From Rhodocyclaceae bacterium (GTDB taxonomy: Bacteria > Pseudomonadota > Gammaproteobacteria > Burkholderiales > Rhodocyclaceae): a DNA stretch of 64,000 bases. Shown here in pieces: positions 53,179-61,423 of this stretch. Below the pieces are notes generated by a model that ran no database searches, was not told the DNA's origin, and saw nothing but the letters and a program-made list of their open reading frames with translations. The stretch covers positions 73,419-137,418 of the forward strand of contig JALNXH010000009.1 in the NCBI GenBank assembly GCA_023230455.1, given 5' to 3'. The stretch's first letter is position 1. Each line of letters begins with the position of its first letter. The translations under genes were made by a program, and so were the position numbers.

Positions 53179-53212
53179 AACGGAAATGCGGGCCCAGGCC
53201 CGCATTTCCGTT
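53179..53212 (+). terminator. Terminator after the AveC-like gene
   Basis: AACGGAAATGCGGGCC (53179-53194), loop CA and GGCCCGCATTTCCGTT form a 16-bp stem ending in Ts. Confidence 0.85.
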
Positions 53213-53261
53213 TCTGAGTGGCGCAACATAATCCTACAAAAAATTTCAACGGAGGCATCCC

Positions 53262-54236
53262 ATGAGCGGACAACTACAGCATCGCTTCATCGAAACCAAC
53301 GGCATCCGCATGCACATCGCAGAGAAAGGCCAGGGGCCCCTGGTGATCCTCTGTCACGGCTTCCCCGAGTGCTGGTATTCCTGGCATCACCAGATCGATG
53401 CCCTGGCGGCGGCCGGTTATCGGGTGGTGGCGCCGGATCAACGCGGTTACGGACAAACCGACCGACCGGAGCCCATCGAGGCCTATCACATCCTCAATCT
53501 CACCGCCGACATCGTCGGCCTCGTGCATGCCTTGGGTGAGAAGCAGGCCACCATCGTCGGCCACGACTGGGGGGCGCCCGTAGCCTGGACCTGCGCCGCG
53601 ATCAGACCCGACGTCTTCCCCGCACTGGTGGTGCTGAGCGTTCCCTTCTTCGGCTACGACTGGAGCGACCCGGTTCCCACCGAAGGCATGAAACACCTCG
53701 CCGGTGATGGCTGGTTCTACCAGCTTTATTTCCAGGACCCCGGCAGGGCCGAAGCGGAACTGGAAGCCGACGTGCGGCTGACGATGAGGAAATTCCTCTA
53801 TGGCCTGTCGGGAAACCCGCCCCCCGGAGAGCGTTGGAATTTTCTTTTCGGCAAAGATTCGGGCGTGCTGGACTCCACGGTTGACCCCGAGGTCTTGCCC
53901 GACTGGCTGACCGCGGCCGATCTGGATGTGTTCGTACAGACCTTTGAGAAAACAGGCTTCCGCGGCGGACTCAACTGGTACCGCAACCTGGATCGCATGT
54001 GGGCGCTGACACGCTGCATGTGCGGCACGAAGATCCGCCAGCCGTCGCTGTTCGTCGCCGGCGAGCTTGACGTGACCATGGCCATGTATCGCGCCCAATT
54101 CGACACCATGGAGCGCAACATGCCGGGCCTGACCCGGAAAATCGTCCTGCCGGAAACCGGCCACTGGATCCAGCAGGAACGGCCGAGCGAGGTCAACACG
54201 CTGCTGCTCGAATTTCTCGCCACCCTGCCGCGCTAA
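53262..54236 (+). CDS. Epoxide hydrolase-like alpha/beta hydrolase
   Basis: The 324-residue protein has HGFPE at 32-36 (oxyanion hole), the nucleophile Asp102 in VGHDWGAPVAW, and the catalytic His in PETGHWIQQERP near the C-terminus. An Asp nucleophile plus HGFPE points to epoxide hydrolases rather than esterases; haloalkane dehalogenases are the other option. Tyrosines in the cap around WFYQLYFQ could polarise an epoxide. It stands between two terminators, so it is transcribed alone, next to the AveC-like gene. Confidence 0.87.
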   Translation: MSGQLQHRFIETNGIRMHIAEKGQGPLVILCHGFPECWYSWHHQIDALAAAGYRVVAPDQRGYGQTDRPEPIEAYHILNLTADIVGLVHALGEKQATIVGHDWGAPVAWTCAAIRPDVFPALVVLSVPFFGYDWSDPVPTEGMKHLAGDGWFYQLYFQDPGRAEAELEADVRLTMRKFLYGLSGNPPPGERWNFLFGKDSGVLDSTVDPEVLPDWLTAADLDVFVQTFEKTGFRGGLNWYRNLDRMWALTRCMCGTKIRQPSLFVAGELDVTMAMYRAQFDTMERNMPGLTRKIVLPETGHWIQQERPSEVNTLLLEFLATLPR

Positions 54237-54246
54237 ACGCACCCAG

Positions 54247-54279
54247 CGCGAAAAGCCGGCTCACCGCTGGCTTTTCGCG
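54247..54279 (+). terminator. Terminator after the epoxide hydrolase-like gene
   Basis: CGCGAAAAGCC (54247-54257) and GGCTTTTCGCG (54269-54279) form an 11-bp stem with an 11-base loop; the stem itself contains the U-rich part. Confidence 0.8.
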
Positions 54280-54373
54280 TCCGCAGCGGCCGATTCCCGA
54301 CAACCGGAGTTCCCCATGCACCTCGCTGCAGGGCTGAACACAGGGTTAAACAATCCATTTTTCAACATAACAG

Positions 54374-54403
54374 TTGACAGTCGCCACGGCAAAAAAATAG
54401 GCT
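54374..54403 (+). promoter_or_regulatory. Candidate sigma-70 promoter of the Mo oxidoreductase gene
   Basis: TTGACA (54374-54379) is followed after 18 bases by TAGGCT (54398-54403), with an A-rich spacer end. It lies 70 bases before the start codon in an AT-rich 237-base gap. Confidence 0.45.
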
Positions 54404-54473
54404 TTCATTTATCGTTTCCCACCCAGAGTCAGCGGAACATAAAAAGCCGCATAAAATCAAAGGAGAAGCCGTA

Positions 54474-56657
54474 ATGACGCTACATCAGGAAAAAGCCTTC
54501 TGCCGCATCTGTCTGGGCCATTGCGGCATCAGTCTGACCATCGATGAGAACGACAAGATCGTCGATATCCGAGGCGACAAGGACAATCCGCTGACCAAGG
54601 GCTACGCCTGCTTCAAGGGCCTGCAAGCGGAGGAGTTCCACCACGGCGAAGCGCGCCTGCGCCATCCCCTGAAACGCAATGCCCAAGGCGGTTTCGACCG
54701 CATCTCGCCCGAGCAGGCGCTCGACGAGATCGCTGCCAGGTTGAAGGCGCTGATCGACGCCCACGGCCCCGACGCGATCGGCGTCTATTTCGGCAACGGC
54801 TCGATCCTCAACGCCACCGCGGTAACGATGCAGGGCAGCTTCCTCGAGGCCATCGGTTCCAGCTCGCGTTTCACCTCCTACACCATCGACCAGTCGGCCA
54901 AGACGCTGTCCTTCGAACGGCTCGGCGGCTGGGCCGGCGGCAACCTGCAGCTCGAACAGTGCGACGTGATCATGCTGGTCGGCAGCAATCCGCTGGTCTC
55001 GCACGGCCTGCTCGGTTTCCTCGCTTCCGCGCCGACCAACCTGATGAAGGAATACAAGGCGCGCGGACTGAAGGTCATCACCATCGATCCGCGCCGCAGC
55101 GAGACCGCGCACTTTGCCGACATTGCGCTACAGCCGCTGCCCGGCAACGATTCGCTGATCCTCGGCGGGCTGATCCGCCTGATCCTGGCAGAAGGCTGGG
55201 AGGATCGCGAGTTCTGCCAGCGCTATGTCGGCACGACGGCGCTGGCGAAGTTGCGCGAGACCGTGGCGGCGTTCACCGAAACGCTGGTCGAACGCTGTGC
55301 CGGCCTTGCCGCCGGCGACCTGCGCAAGGTGGCGCAGCTGTTCGCGCGCGATTCGAAACAGGGCGCCGTCTATACCGGCACCGGCCCGAGCATGGCGCCG
55401 CACTCGAACATGATGCAGCACCTGGCCGACAGCCTCAATGTGATCTGCGGTCGCTTCACGCGCCCCGGCGACCGGGTGCTCAGCGTCGACATGATGACGC
55501 CGCCCCCGGTGTTCCGCGCCGAAGTGATAGCGCCGCCGCGCACCTCGTGGAAGACCCCACCGAGCCGTATCCGCGGCGTCGGCACCATCGGCGGCGAAAA
55601 GGCCACTGGCACGCTGGCCGACGAAATCCTCACCCCCGGCAACGGGCAGGTAAAGGCCCTGATTTCCTGCGGCGGCAACCTCGCCAGCCTGATGCCCGAC
55701 CAGCAGAAGATGGTGCGTGCCTTCAAGGCCCTGGACCTGCGCGTCTCGATCGATCCCTTCATGAGCAATACGGCGCGCCTGGCCGACTACATCATTCCGC
55801 CGCTGATGCAGTACGAGCGTGCCGACCTGCCGGTCAGCGCCTACGGCTTCGCCTTCTTCCCGGCACCGTGGGTGGGCTATTCGCCGGCCATACTGAAGCC
55901 GCCAAAGGACTCGGACCTGATCGACGAGTGGTATTTCTTCTGGGGACTGGCCAAGCGACTCGGCAAGACGCTGCGCTTCAACGGTAGCGAACTCGACATG
56001 ACGACGCCGCCGACGACGGACCAGCTGCTCTCGCTGCGTGCCCAGCATCCGCTGGCACCGCTGGACGAGATCAGGAAGCATCCCTCGGGCCGCATCTACG
56101 ACGAGGCACGCTGTGTCGTGCAGCCGCCGCGTGCCGAAGCGACGGCGACCTTTGACGTGATCCCGGACGATGTCGCGCAGGAACTGGGCGACATCGTCGC
56201 CAAGGCACAGCAGCTTGCGCCGGAACAAGGGCACCTAAGCAACGGCCAGCGCTTCACCCACCTGCTGTCGACGCGCCGCATGCGCGACTTCTACAACTCG
56301 ATCGGCATGTACCTGTCGTCCACGCGCAAGCGCAACCCCTACAACCCGGCCTACATGAACCCGGCGGATCTTGCGGACATGGGCCTTGCCGACGGCGACC
56401 AGGTCGAGATCGTCTCCGACCATGCGCGCATCACCGCGATCGTCGCTGCCGACAACGCCGTGCGCAGCGGCGTCGTCTCGATGGCCGTAGCCTGGGGCGG
56501 TCTACCCGGCGAGAAGCTCGACCCGGCCACCAGCGGCGCCTCGATCAACATGCTGATCAGCACCGACCGCGACACCGAGCTGCTCAACGCCATGCCGCGC
56601 ATGTCGGCAATTCCGGTCAATATCCTTCCCATCGGCGAGACCGCGGCGGCAGATTGA
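54474..56657 (+). CDS. Cytosolic molybdopterin oxidoreductase, formate-dehydrogenase-like
   Basis: The 727-residue protein belongs to the DMSO-reductase superfamily. An N-terminal 4Fe-4S site is formed by Cys10, Cys13, Cys17 and Cys46. The bis-MGD-binding domains follow (MLVGSNPLVSHG, TGTGPSMAPHSN, and the C-terminal domain from about 600). No Tat signal is present, so it acts in the cytosol. The Mo ligand is not clear; no Cys or Sec stands in the region around TSYTIDQSAK, where Ser is a candidate. AAAGGAG precedes the ATG. The substrate is unknown; no small subunit is adjacent. Confidence 0.85.
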   Translation: MTLHQEKAFCRICLGHCGISLTIDENDKIVDIRGDKDNPLTKGYACFKGLQAEEFHHGEARLRHPLKRNAQGGFDRISPEQALDEIAARLKALIDAHGPDAIGVYFGNGSILNATAVTMQGSFLEAIGSSSRFTSYTIDQSAKTLSFERLGGWAGGNLQLEQCDVIMLVGSNPLVSHGLLGFLASAPTNLMKEYKARGLKVITIDPRRSETAHFADIALQPLPGNDSLILGGLIRLILAEGWEDREFCQRYVGTTALAKLRETVAAFTETLVERCAGLAAGDLRKVAQLFARDSKQGAVYTGTGPSMAPHSNMMQHLADSLNVICGRFTRPGDRVLSVDMMTPPPVFRAEVIAPPRTSWKTPPSRIRGVGTIGGEKATGTLADEILTPGNGQVKALISCGGNLASLMPDQQKMVRAFKALDLRVSIDPFMSNTARLADYIIPPLMQYERADLPVSAYGFAFFPAPWVGYSPAILKPPKDSDLIDEWYFFWGLAKRLGKTLRFNGSELDMTTPPTTDQLLSLRAQHPLAPLDEIRKHPSGRIYDEARCVVQPPRAEATATFDVIPDDVAQELGDIVAKAQQLAPEQGHLSNGQRFTHLLSTRRMRDFYNSIGMYLSSTRKRNPYNPAYMNPADLADMGLADGDQVEIVSDHARITAIVAADNAVRSGVVSMAVAWGGLPGEKLDPATSGASINMLISTDRDTELLNAMPRMSAIPVNILPIGETAAAD

Positions 56658-56693
56658 ATTAGCTCCACCCCGGCTTTCAGGTGGGTGCAACGA

Positions 56694-58415
56694 TCAGGCG
56701 GCCGCCTTGGCAGCGGCGGCAATGGCGCTCTCCATCAGGCGGCGCAGCCGCGTCGTCATTTGCTCGGTGCGATTGATCGCGAGGTAATTGGCCGCGCCGT
56801 AAACCTCCTCCAGCCGCTCGACTTCGACATCGCTGCCGACGCTCAGGCAGACGCAGGCGATGCCCCGCTCCCGCGCCTCCTCGATCGCCTTGCGCGTGTC
56901 TTGCACCGCGTACTGGCCTTCGTACTGATCGTCGTAGGGATAGCCGTCGGAGATCAACAGCAGCAGCTTGAATGGCGTGCCGGCATGCACATCGAGATGC
57001 TCAGTCGCATGCCGAATCGCTGCCCCACAACGGGTATAGCCGGCCACCGCGAGCCGCTGTAGGCGATGTTCGAGAAAGGCCCCGAGCGGCTCGTCGAAGC
57101 TCTTCAGGTTCTGGAAGCGCACCAGGGTCCGCCCCCATGAGTTGAAGCCATGCATTGCCACCCGGTCGCCGAGCAAAGCCAATGCCCGGCACAGCTTCCA
57201 GGCCGCCTGCACTTGCAAGTCGAACACCCGCATGCCGTCCGAGCTGCGTTCGAGAGTAGAACTGGAGGCGTCGAGCAATATCTGCACGCCGAGATCACGG
57301 CGCGTCTTCAAGTTGGCCGAATACACCCGATCGTCGCCGCTATGCCCGGTACGCAAATCGACTGCCAGACGAATCATCCGGTCGAGCACCAGATCGTCGC
57401 CCTGCGGCTGACCGCGGTGACGCTGGAAACCGAGGCAAAGGCTGGCCAGTGCGCGCTGGAAAGCACGGTCGCCGCCCGAATGCAGCACACCCGATTCAAA
57501 TTGCGGTTCCTCCGCATGGGGTTCGACTTCTTCGACGTTCACCCAGTTCGGCTTGTAGCGCTTTGCCGCGTGATCCCATTCCGGATAACTGTGCGCACCT
57601 GTTTCCGACTGGACGAAACCGCTGGGGATCGATACCGGCATATTCGAGCGAATCGCCGAGGCAATATCGCGGGCGTGTTTGGAAATCAGTCCGCTGACCA
57701 TCTCCGAGGAGCCTTCGACGCCGGAGTCGGCGGCATCCTTGTCGGGCGACGCCTTCATGTCGAGCACTTCCTGCATGAAGCGGGAGAAAAAATTGTCGCG
57801 TCCGAAAGGCGATGAAAGAAATTTCCAGAACGAAGTCTTGTGCAGGGAGTCTTCGTCTTCCTCCTCGCCGTCGGCGTCCTCCAGCTTCTTCAACTGCTCC
57901 TCAAGCTGGGCCAGCTTGTTGTCGGTCAGGCGCTGCCCGTCGCCGCGCAGACTGTTACGCAGGACTTTCCAGGGTTGCAACGTGCCAAACCATCCGGGCG
58001 GATCGGGCAGTCGCTGTGAACCGCGAGCGATCGCCAGCGATTCCTCGGAGCTCTGTGGAGAAAAACCTGTGCTGTACGACGCCAGACGCTCCATGAAAAA
58101 TCGCGGCAGCCGGTCCTCGATTGCCATGCAGCAGCGCTCAACCTCCAGCACCAGATAGCGCTGGCGCAACTCGACGCGGCCAACGACGGCCCGCAGTTGC
58201 TTGCTGCCCAGCGCCCGGCCGCTGATCAACGCACCCTGCACCATCAATTCCAGACGCCGATCCGCGACGCCTTCATGGGCGGCGAGGTAGATCCGCTCGC
58301 CGTCGGTATAGCTTTGCCCGCCTTCCTGCAACAGGTAGGTGATGGCCACCGGATATCCAACGATGGCGCCCGCCAGCAACCGGAGCGGATGGGTTTCCGC
58401 AACCAGCGTATTCAT
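56694..58415 (-). CDS. NorD/CoxE-like VWA-domain protein
   Basis: The 573-residue protein ends in a von Willebrand factor A domain (about 370-560) with the metal-binding DASSST and ISDGYPYDD, as in NorD and CbbO. The N-terminal part is helical, with an acidic linker (DADGEEEDEDS, about 200-210). Together with the preceding AAA ATPase it should form a MoxR-VWA chaperone pair that activates a metalloenzyme. In other bacteria such pairs mature NO reductase or Rubisco; here neither target is nearby, while two Mo enzymes are. Confidence 0.85.
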   Translation of the reverse strand: MNTLVAETHPLRLLAGAIVGYPVAITYLLQEGGQSYTDGERIYLAAHEGVADRRLELMVQGALISGRALGSKQLRAVVGRVELRQRYLVLEVERCCMAIEDRLPRFFMERLASYSTGFSPQSSEESLAIARGSQRLPDPPGWFGTLQPWKVLRNSLRGDGQRLTDNKLAQLEEQLKKLEDADGEEEDEDSLHKTSFWKFLSSPFGRDNFFSRFMQEVLDMKASPDKDAADSGVEGSSEMVSGLISKHARDIASAIRSNMPVSIPSGFVQSETGAHSYPEWDHAAKRYKPNWVNVEEVEPHAEEPQFESGVLHSGGDRAFQRALASLCLGFQRHRGQPQGDDLVLDRMIRLAVDLRTGHSGDDRVYSANLKTRRDLGVQILLDASSSTLERSSDGMRVFDLQVQAAWKLCRALALLGDRVAMHGFNSWGRTLVRFQNLKSFDEPLGAFLEHRLQRLAVAGYTRCGAAIRHATEHLDVHAGTPFKLLLLISDGYPYDDQYEGQYAVQDTRKAIEEARERGIACVCLSVGSDVEVERLEEVYGAANYLAINRTEQMTTRLRRLMESAIAAAAKAAA

Positions 58416-58428
58416 CGCCGACTCGATT

Positions 58429-59238
58429 TCAGTTCTGGAGATACGTGGCGATGATTTCGCCGAGGCCGCGGGTAATTTCGCTGTCGTCGGTGAGCGGCAG
58501 AAGCATTGCGGCCGTGGCCGCTGCTCGTGGCGTCAAACCCTCCTTCATCAAGCGCGCGGTGCTCACCAGAGTTCGGGTTGACGAAACCTCGGGCAGGCTG
58601 CTCGCATCCAGCTTGCGAATGGCATTGGCCAGTTTGACCAGATCAGCCGCCCGTGCTTTATCGATGCCGGACTCCTGCACAACGATCTCAATCTCCTTGT
58701 CCGACAGCGGATAGCCCATCTCGATTGCCACCATGCGCTGGCGAGTGGATTGCTTGAGATCTTTCAAAACGCTCTGGTAGCCTGGGTTATAGGAGACGAC
58801 GAGCATGAAGTTGTCGGGTGCATGCAGCGATTCGCCCAGGCGTTCTATGTTGAGCTCACGCCGGTGGTCTGCGAGCGGGTGAAGGACGACCGTTGTATCA
58901 GCGCGCGCCTCGACGATTTCATCCAGATAACAGATCGCACCCTGCCGCACCGCACGGGTCAGCGGCCCATCGACCCAAACCGTCTCGCCGCCGGTCAACA
59001 GGTAACGCCCGACCAGGTCGGCGGCAGTGATGTCTTCGTGACAGGCGATGGTGATCAAGGGGACACCGAGGGCGTGCGCCATGTGCTCTACGAAGCGGGT
59101 CTTGCCGCACCCGGTCGGCCCCTTCAACATCAACGGCAGTTTCTGCTTGTAGGCGGCGCTGAAAACCTCGACCTCGTTCGCCGTCGGCAGGTAATAAGGG
59201 GGCTTCGCATCCGCGGGTGCATTGGCCATAGCGTGCAT
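58429..59238 (-). CDS. NirQ/NorQ/CbbQ-like MoxR AAA ATPase
   Basis: The 269-residue ATPase has Walker A GPTGCGKT at 40-47, Walker B ICYLDEI, and the sensor region VVSYNPGYQSV, matching the NirQ/NorQ/CbbQ group. The frame is open to 59358; the ATG at 59238 follows GGAG and gives the family length. It ends 13 bases before the VWA gene. The pair is probably one operon acting as a remodelling chaperone. Confidence 0.9.
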   Translation of the reverse strand: MHAMANAPADAKPPYYLPTANEVEVFSAAYKQKLPLMLKGPTGCGKTRFVEHMAHALGVPLITIACHEDITAADLVGRYLLTGGETVWVDGPLTRAVRQGAICYLDEIVEARADTTVVLHPLADHRRELNIERLGESLHAPDNFMLVVSYNPGYQSVLKDLKQSTRQRMVAIEMGYPLSDKEIEIVVQESGIDKARAADLVKLANAIRKLDASSLPEVSSTRTLVSTARLMKEGLTPRAAATAAMLLPLTDDSEITRGLGEIIATYLQN

Positions 59239-59417
59239 TGCGATGTCTCCGAATAAAAAGGCCGCCGCAAGCCGGCGGGTTCCGCCCTCAGGCGGCGTAG
59301 CATCCGTTATGCGTTGAACCCGCTCGGGATGCGCTCGATGAGGAAGCCTAAACGGCAACCTGCGCCATCGCCCCGTACAAAAGTATGGCGGATCCCGGAG
59401 ATTCGAAAAGAAACCAT

Positions 59418-59451
59418 GGGCGGCGGCGCAGATTGTTCCGCGCCGCCGCCC
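59418..59451 (-). terminator. GC-rich hairpin after the flavoprotein gene
   Basis: GGGCGGCGGCGC (59418-59429) and GCGCCGCCGCCC (59440-59451) form a 12-bp stem with a 10-base loop, 10 bases past the stop of the FAD gene on the minus strand. There is no U run. Confidence 0.5.
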
Positions 59452-59461
59452 CGAAGAGCTT

Positions 59462-60772
59462 TTAGCCCGGTGCGGAGGTCAGCTTCAGTGCGGCTTCCTC
59501 GCCGCTGAAGACGGCGGCTTCGACACCTGCCTGGGAGAAATAATCGCCCGCAAGGACGATGCCCTTGGGCATCTCCGCATGCACCGAGTCCAGCGTCTTG
59601 TAGTGACCGGGCTTGGCGATGGTCAGGCCGTTATCGTAGCGGAACAGATGTACGAAGCTGGGTTCGGGGGCCGAACCGAAGGCCTTGATGGCGATCTCGA
59701 CCGCCTCGCGCTTGACATCCTCATCGCTCAAGTTGGCCAGGGGCGGCGTATGGAAATAAACGCCGACGCACTCCGCGCCCGGCGGCACAGCACCAGGGTG
59801 ACGACGGCTGTGCAGGACGATGGCGCCGACATTGCGCTTCTCGCCATAGCCGACCGGCATCACGATGTCCGCCGGGAAGTTCGGCCACGGGTTCTTGTCG
59901 TAGCCGATGGCGACGTGGGCGTATTCGGTGTAGGGCGTGCTCTTCAGCTTTTGTGCCGTCGGTTGGGAGATGAAATCCTTCAGCAGATCGGCTGCGACGA
60001 AGGACTCGGTGGCGACCACCAGGCCATCCGCTTCGTAGGCCTCGCCCTTGGCGGTCACTTTGTAACCTTTGCCGTTGGCTTCGACGCGCTCGACGCGGCT
60101 GTTGAGATGCATCTGCACGCCAGGGCTGTGCTCGATGAACCAGTCGCTGACCTGGCCGATGCCGCCGGGAGGTACCGACAGGGACATCTTCATCGCCTGC
60201 TGGATAACGGCCAGCGGGAACGGCAGGGACAACCAACTGCACGGTACGGCGTAAAGGAAATCCATGATCGGGCGCACGATGTATTCGTAGCCGCGCTCAC
60301 CGAGATTCTTGCGCGCCCATTCCTCGAGGTTTTCGCCGGTTTCGTATTTGGCGAGTTCGTGGCCGTCAAAGGCATTCTTCGCACCCGGGCTGAGGAAAAG
60401 CTTGATGCCGGCAAAAATGATCTTGAGCCGGTCGCCCAGCGTGAGCCTGGGAATCGACAGATAGCTTTGCAGGGCAACGAAATTCACCGGATAGCGGCTG
60501 TTGTCGTTGTCCATCAGTTGCGAGGCGCCCTTCCAGGGCACGAGCTTTTTGTCGCAACCCATTTCCTTGAGCAGTGCCGACGTGCGTGGATAGAGGCCAC
60601 CCATAAGGAACAGTGCACCGGTGCCCAGGTTGTAACCGCCGCGCTTGAGCTGCTTGGTGCGTCCGCCGACGCAATCCGACGCTTCGAAAACGCGGACATC
60701 GTGGCCTTGCTTCCTCAGCGTGTAGGCTGCTGCGCAGCCGGCGGGACCGCCACCGATCACAATGACTCTCAT
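59462..60772 (-). CDS. FAD-dependent amine-oxidase/desaturase-like protein
   Basis: The 436-residue protein opens with the dinucleotide-binding VIGGGPAGCAAAYTLRKQG (7-12 for the glycines) and continues with GGRTKQLKRGGYNLGTGA, the layout of the phytoene desaturase/protoporphyrinogen oxidase/amine oxidase family. The C-terminal FAD motif is GIVLAGDYFSQAGVEAAVFSG (in part). It could oxidise or isomerise a lipid or isoprenoid substrate. AGGAGA precedes the ATG. It follows the TorD-like and Mo-subunit genes on the same strand, so it may belong to that operon. Confidence 0.82.
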   Translation of the reverse strand: MRVIVIGGGPAGCAAAYTLRKQGHDVRVFEASDCVGGRTKQLKRGGYNLGTGALFLMGGLYPRTSALLKEMGCDKKLVPWKGASQLMDNDNSRYPVNFVALQSYLSIPRLTLGDRLKIIFAGIKLFLSPGAKNAFDGHELAKYETGENLEEWARKNLGERGYEYIVRPIMDFLYAVPCSWLSLPFPLAVIQQAMKMSLSVPPGGIGQVSDWFIEHSPGVQMHLNSRVERVEANGKGYKVTAKGEAYEADGLVVATESFVAADLLKDFISQPTAQKLKSTPYTEYAHVAIGYDKNPWPNFPADIVMPVGYGEKRNVGAIVLHSRRHPGAVPPGAECVGVYFHTPPLANLSDEDVKREAVEIAIKAFGSAPEPSFVHLFRYDNGLTIAKPGHYKTLDSVHAEMPKGIVLAGDYFSQAGVEAAVFSGEEAALKLTSAPG

Positions 60773-60880
60773 GAATGTCTCCTATTTACTGGCTGTTTTT
60801 GATTGAAGCGCCGATTATCGCAGGACTGGCCGGGCGGCGTATCCATCCACCACCCGGCACCGCTCGACAGCCGTTCCCGA

Positions 60881-61423
60881 TCATACCGCCTCGGCGTATT
60901 CCTTGGCAAGGGCGACTTCGGCGCCGATGAACTCATGACAGGTTTCGACCAGTTCGACGCACTGCGGATTGTCGGTATTCAACCCATCGCGGATCGAGTC
61001 GATCAAACGCCATAAATGACGCGTGAGGAAATCTCTCTGCGCCCGCCGCACCGAAGCCAGATCGTCCGGCCGATCCCCGATCTGGCTTTCCAGATGGGTC
61101 AGAAAATGCATGAACTCCAGTTCGACGCTGAGATGATCCGGCATCTCGACTTCCTCGCCGCGGCCAAGGCCGAAGAAGTCGTAAAAGCGCATCAGTTCCT
61201 CGAACAGCGAACTCCGGTCCTCTTCGGTATGCGCCCCTTCGCAGAGGGAACACGCCTTCTCGTTGACCGAGGGATCGAAGGCGTCGTTGTAATCCGCCCC
61301 GCTGATTCCGAACGCGCTGGTCTGCACGCCGGTATACGTGAATGCCTCGGCCAGGGCACGGTAAACCCCGCTGCGTTCTGCTGCATTTTCCATGTCGATT
61401 CCTATGTCGATGTCGGTACTCAT
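60881..61423 (-). CDS. TorD/DmsD-family Mo-enzyme chaperone
   Basis: The 180-residue helical protein carries EVEMPDHLSVELEFMHFLT, the Ex-PDHL-x2-ELEFM pattern of the TorD/NarJ/EbdD family. These chaperones hold the apo catalytic subunit until the bis-MGD cofactor is inserted and delay Tat export. The ATG overlaps the stop of the Mo catalytic subunit by 4 bases (ATGA), so the chaperone is dedicated to that enzyme. The Met at residue 11 is an alternative start. Confidence 0.87.
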   Translation of the reverse strand: MSTDIDIGIDMENAAERSGVYRALAEAFTYTGVQTSAFGISGADYNDAFDPSVNEKACSLCEGAHTEEDRSSLFEELMRFYDFFGLGRGEEVEMPDHLSVELEFMHFLTHLESQIGDRPDDLASVRRAQRDFLTRHLWRLIDSIRDGLNTDNPQCVELVETCHEFIGAEVALAKEYAEAV

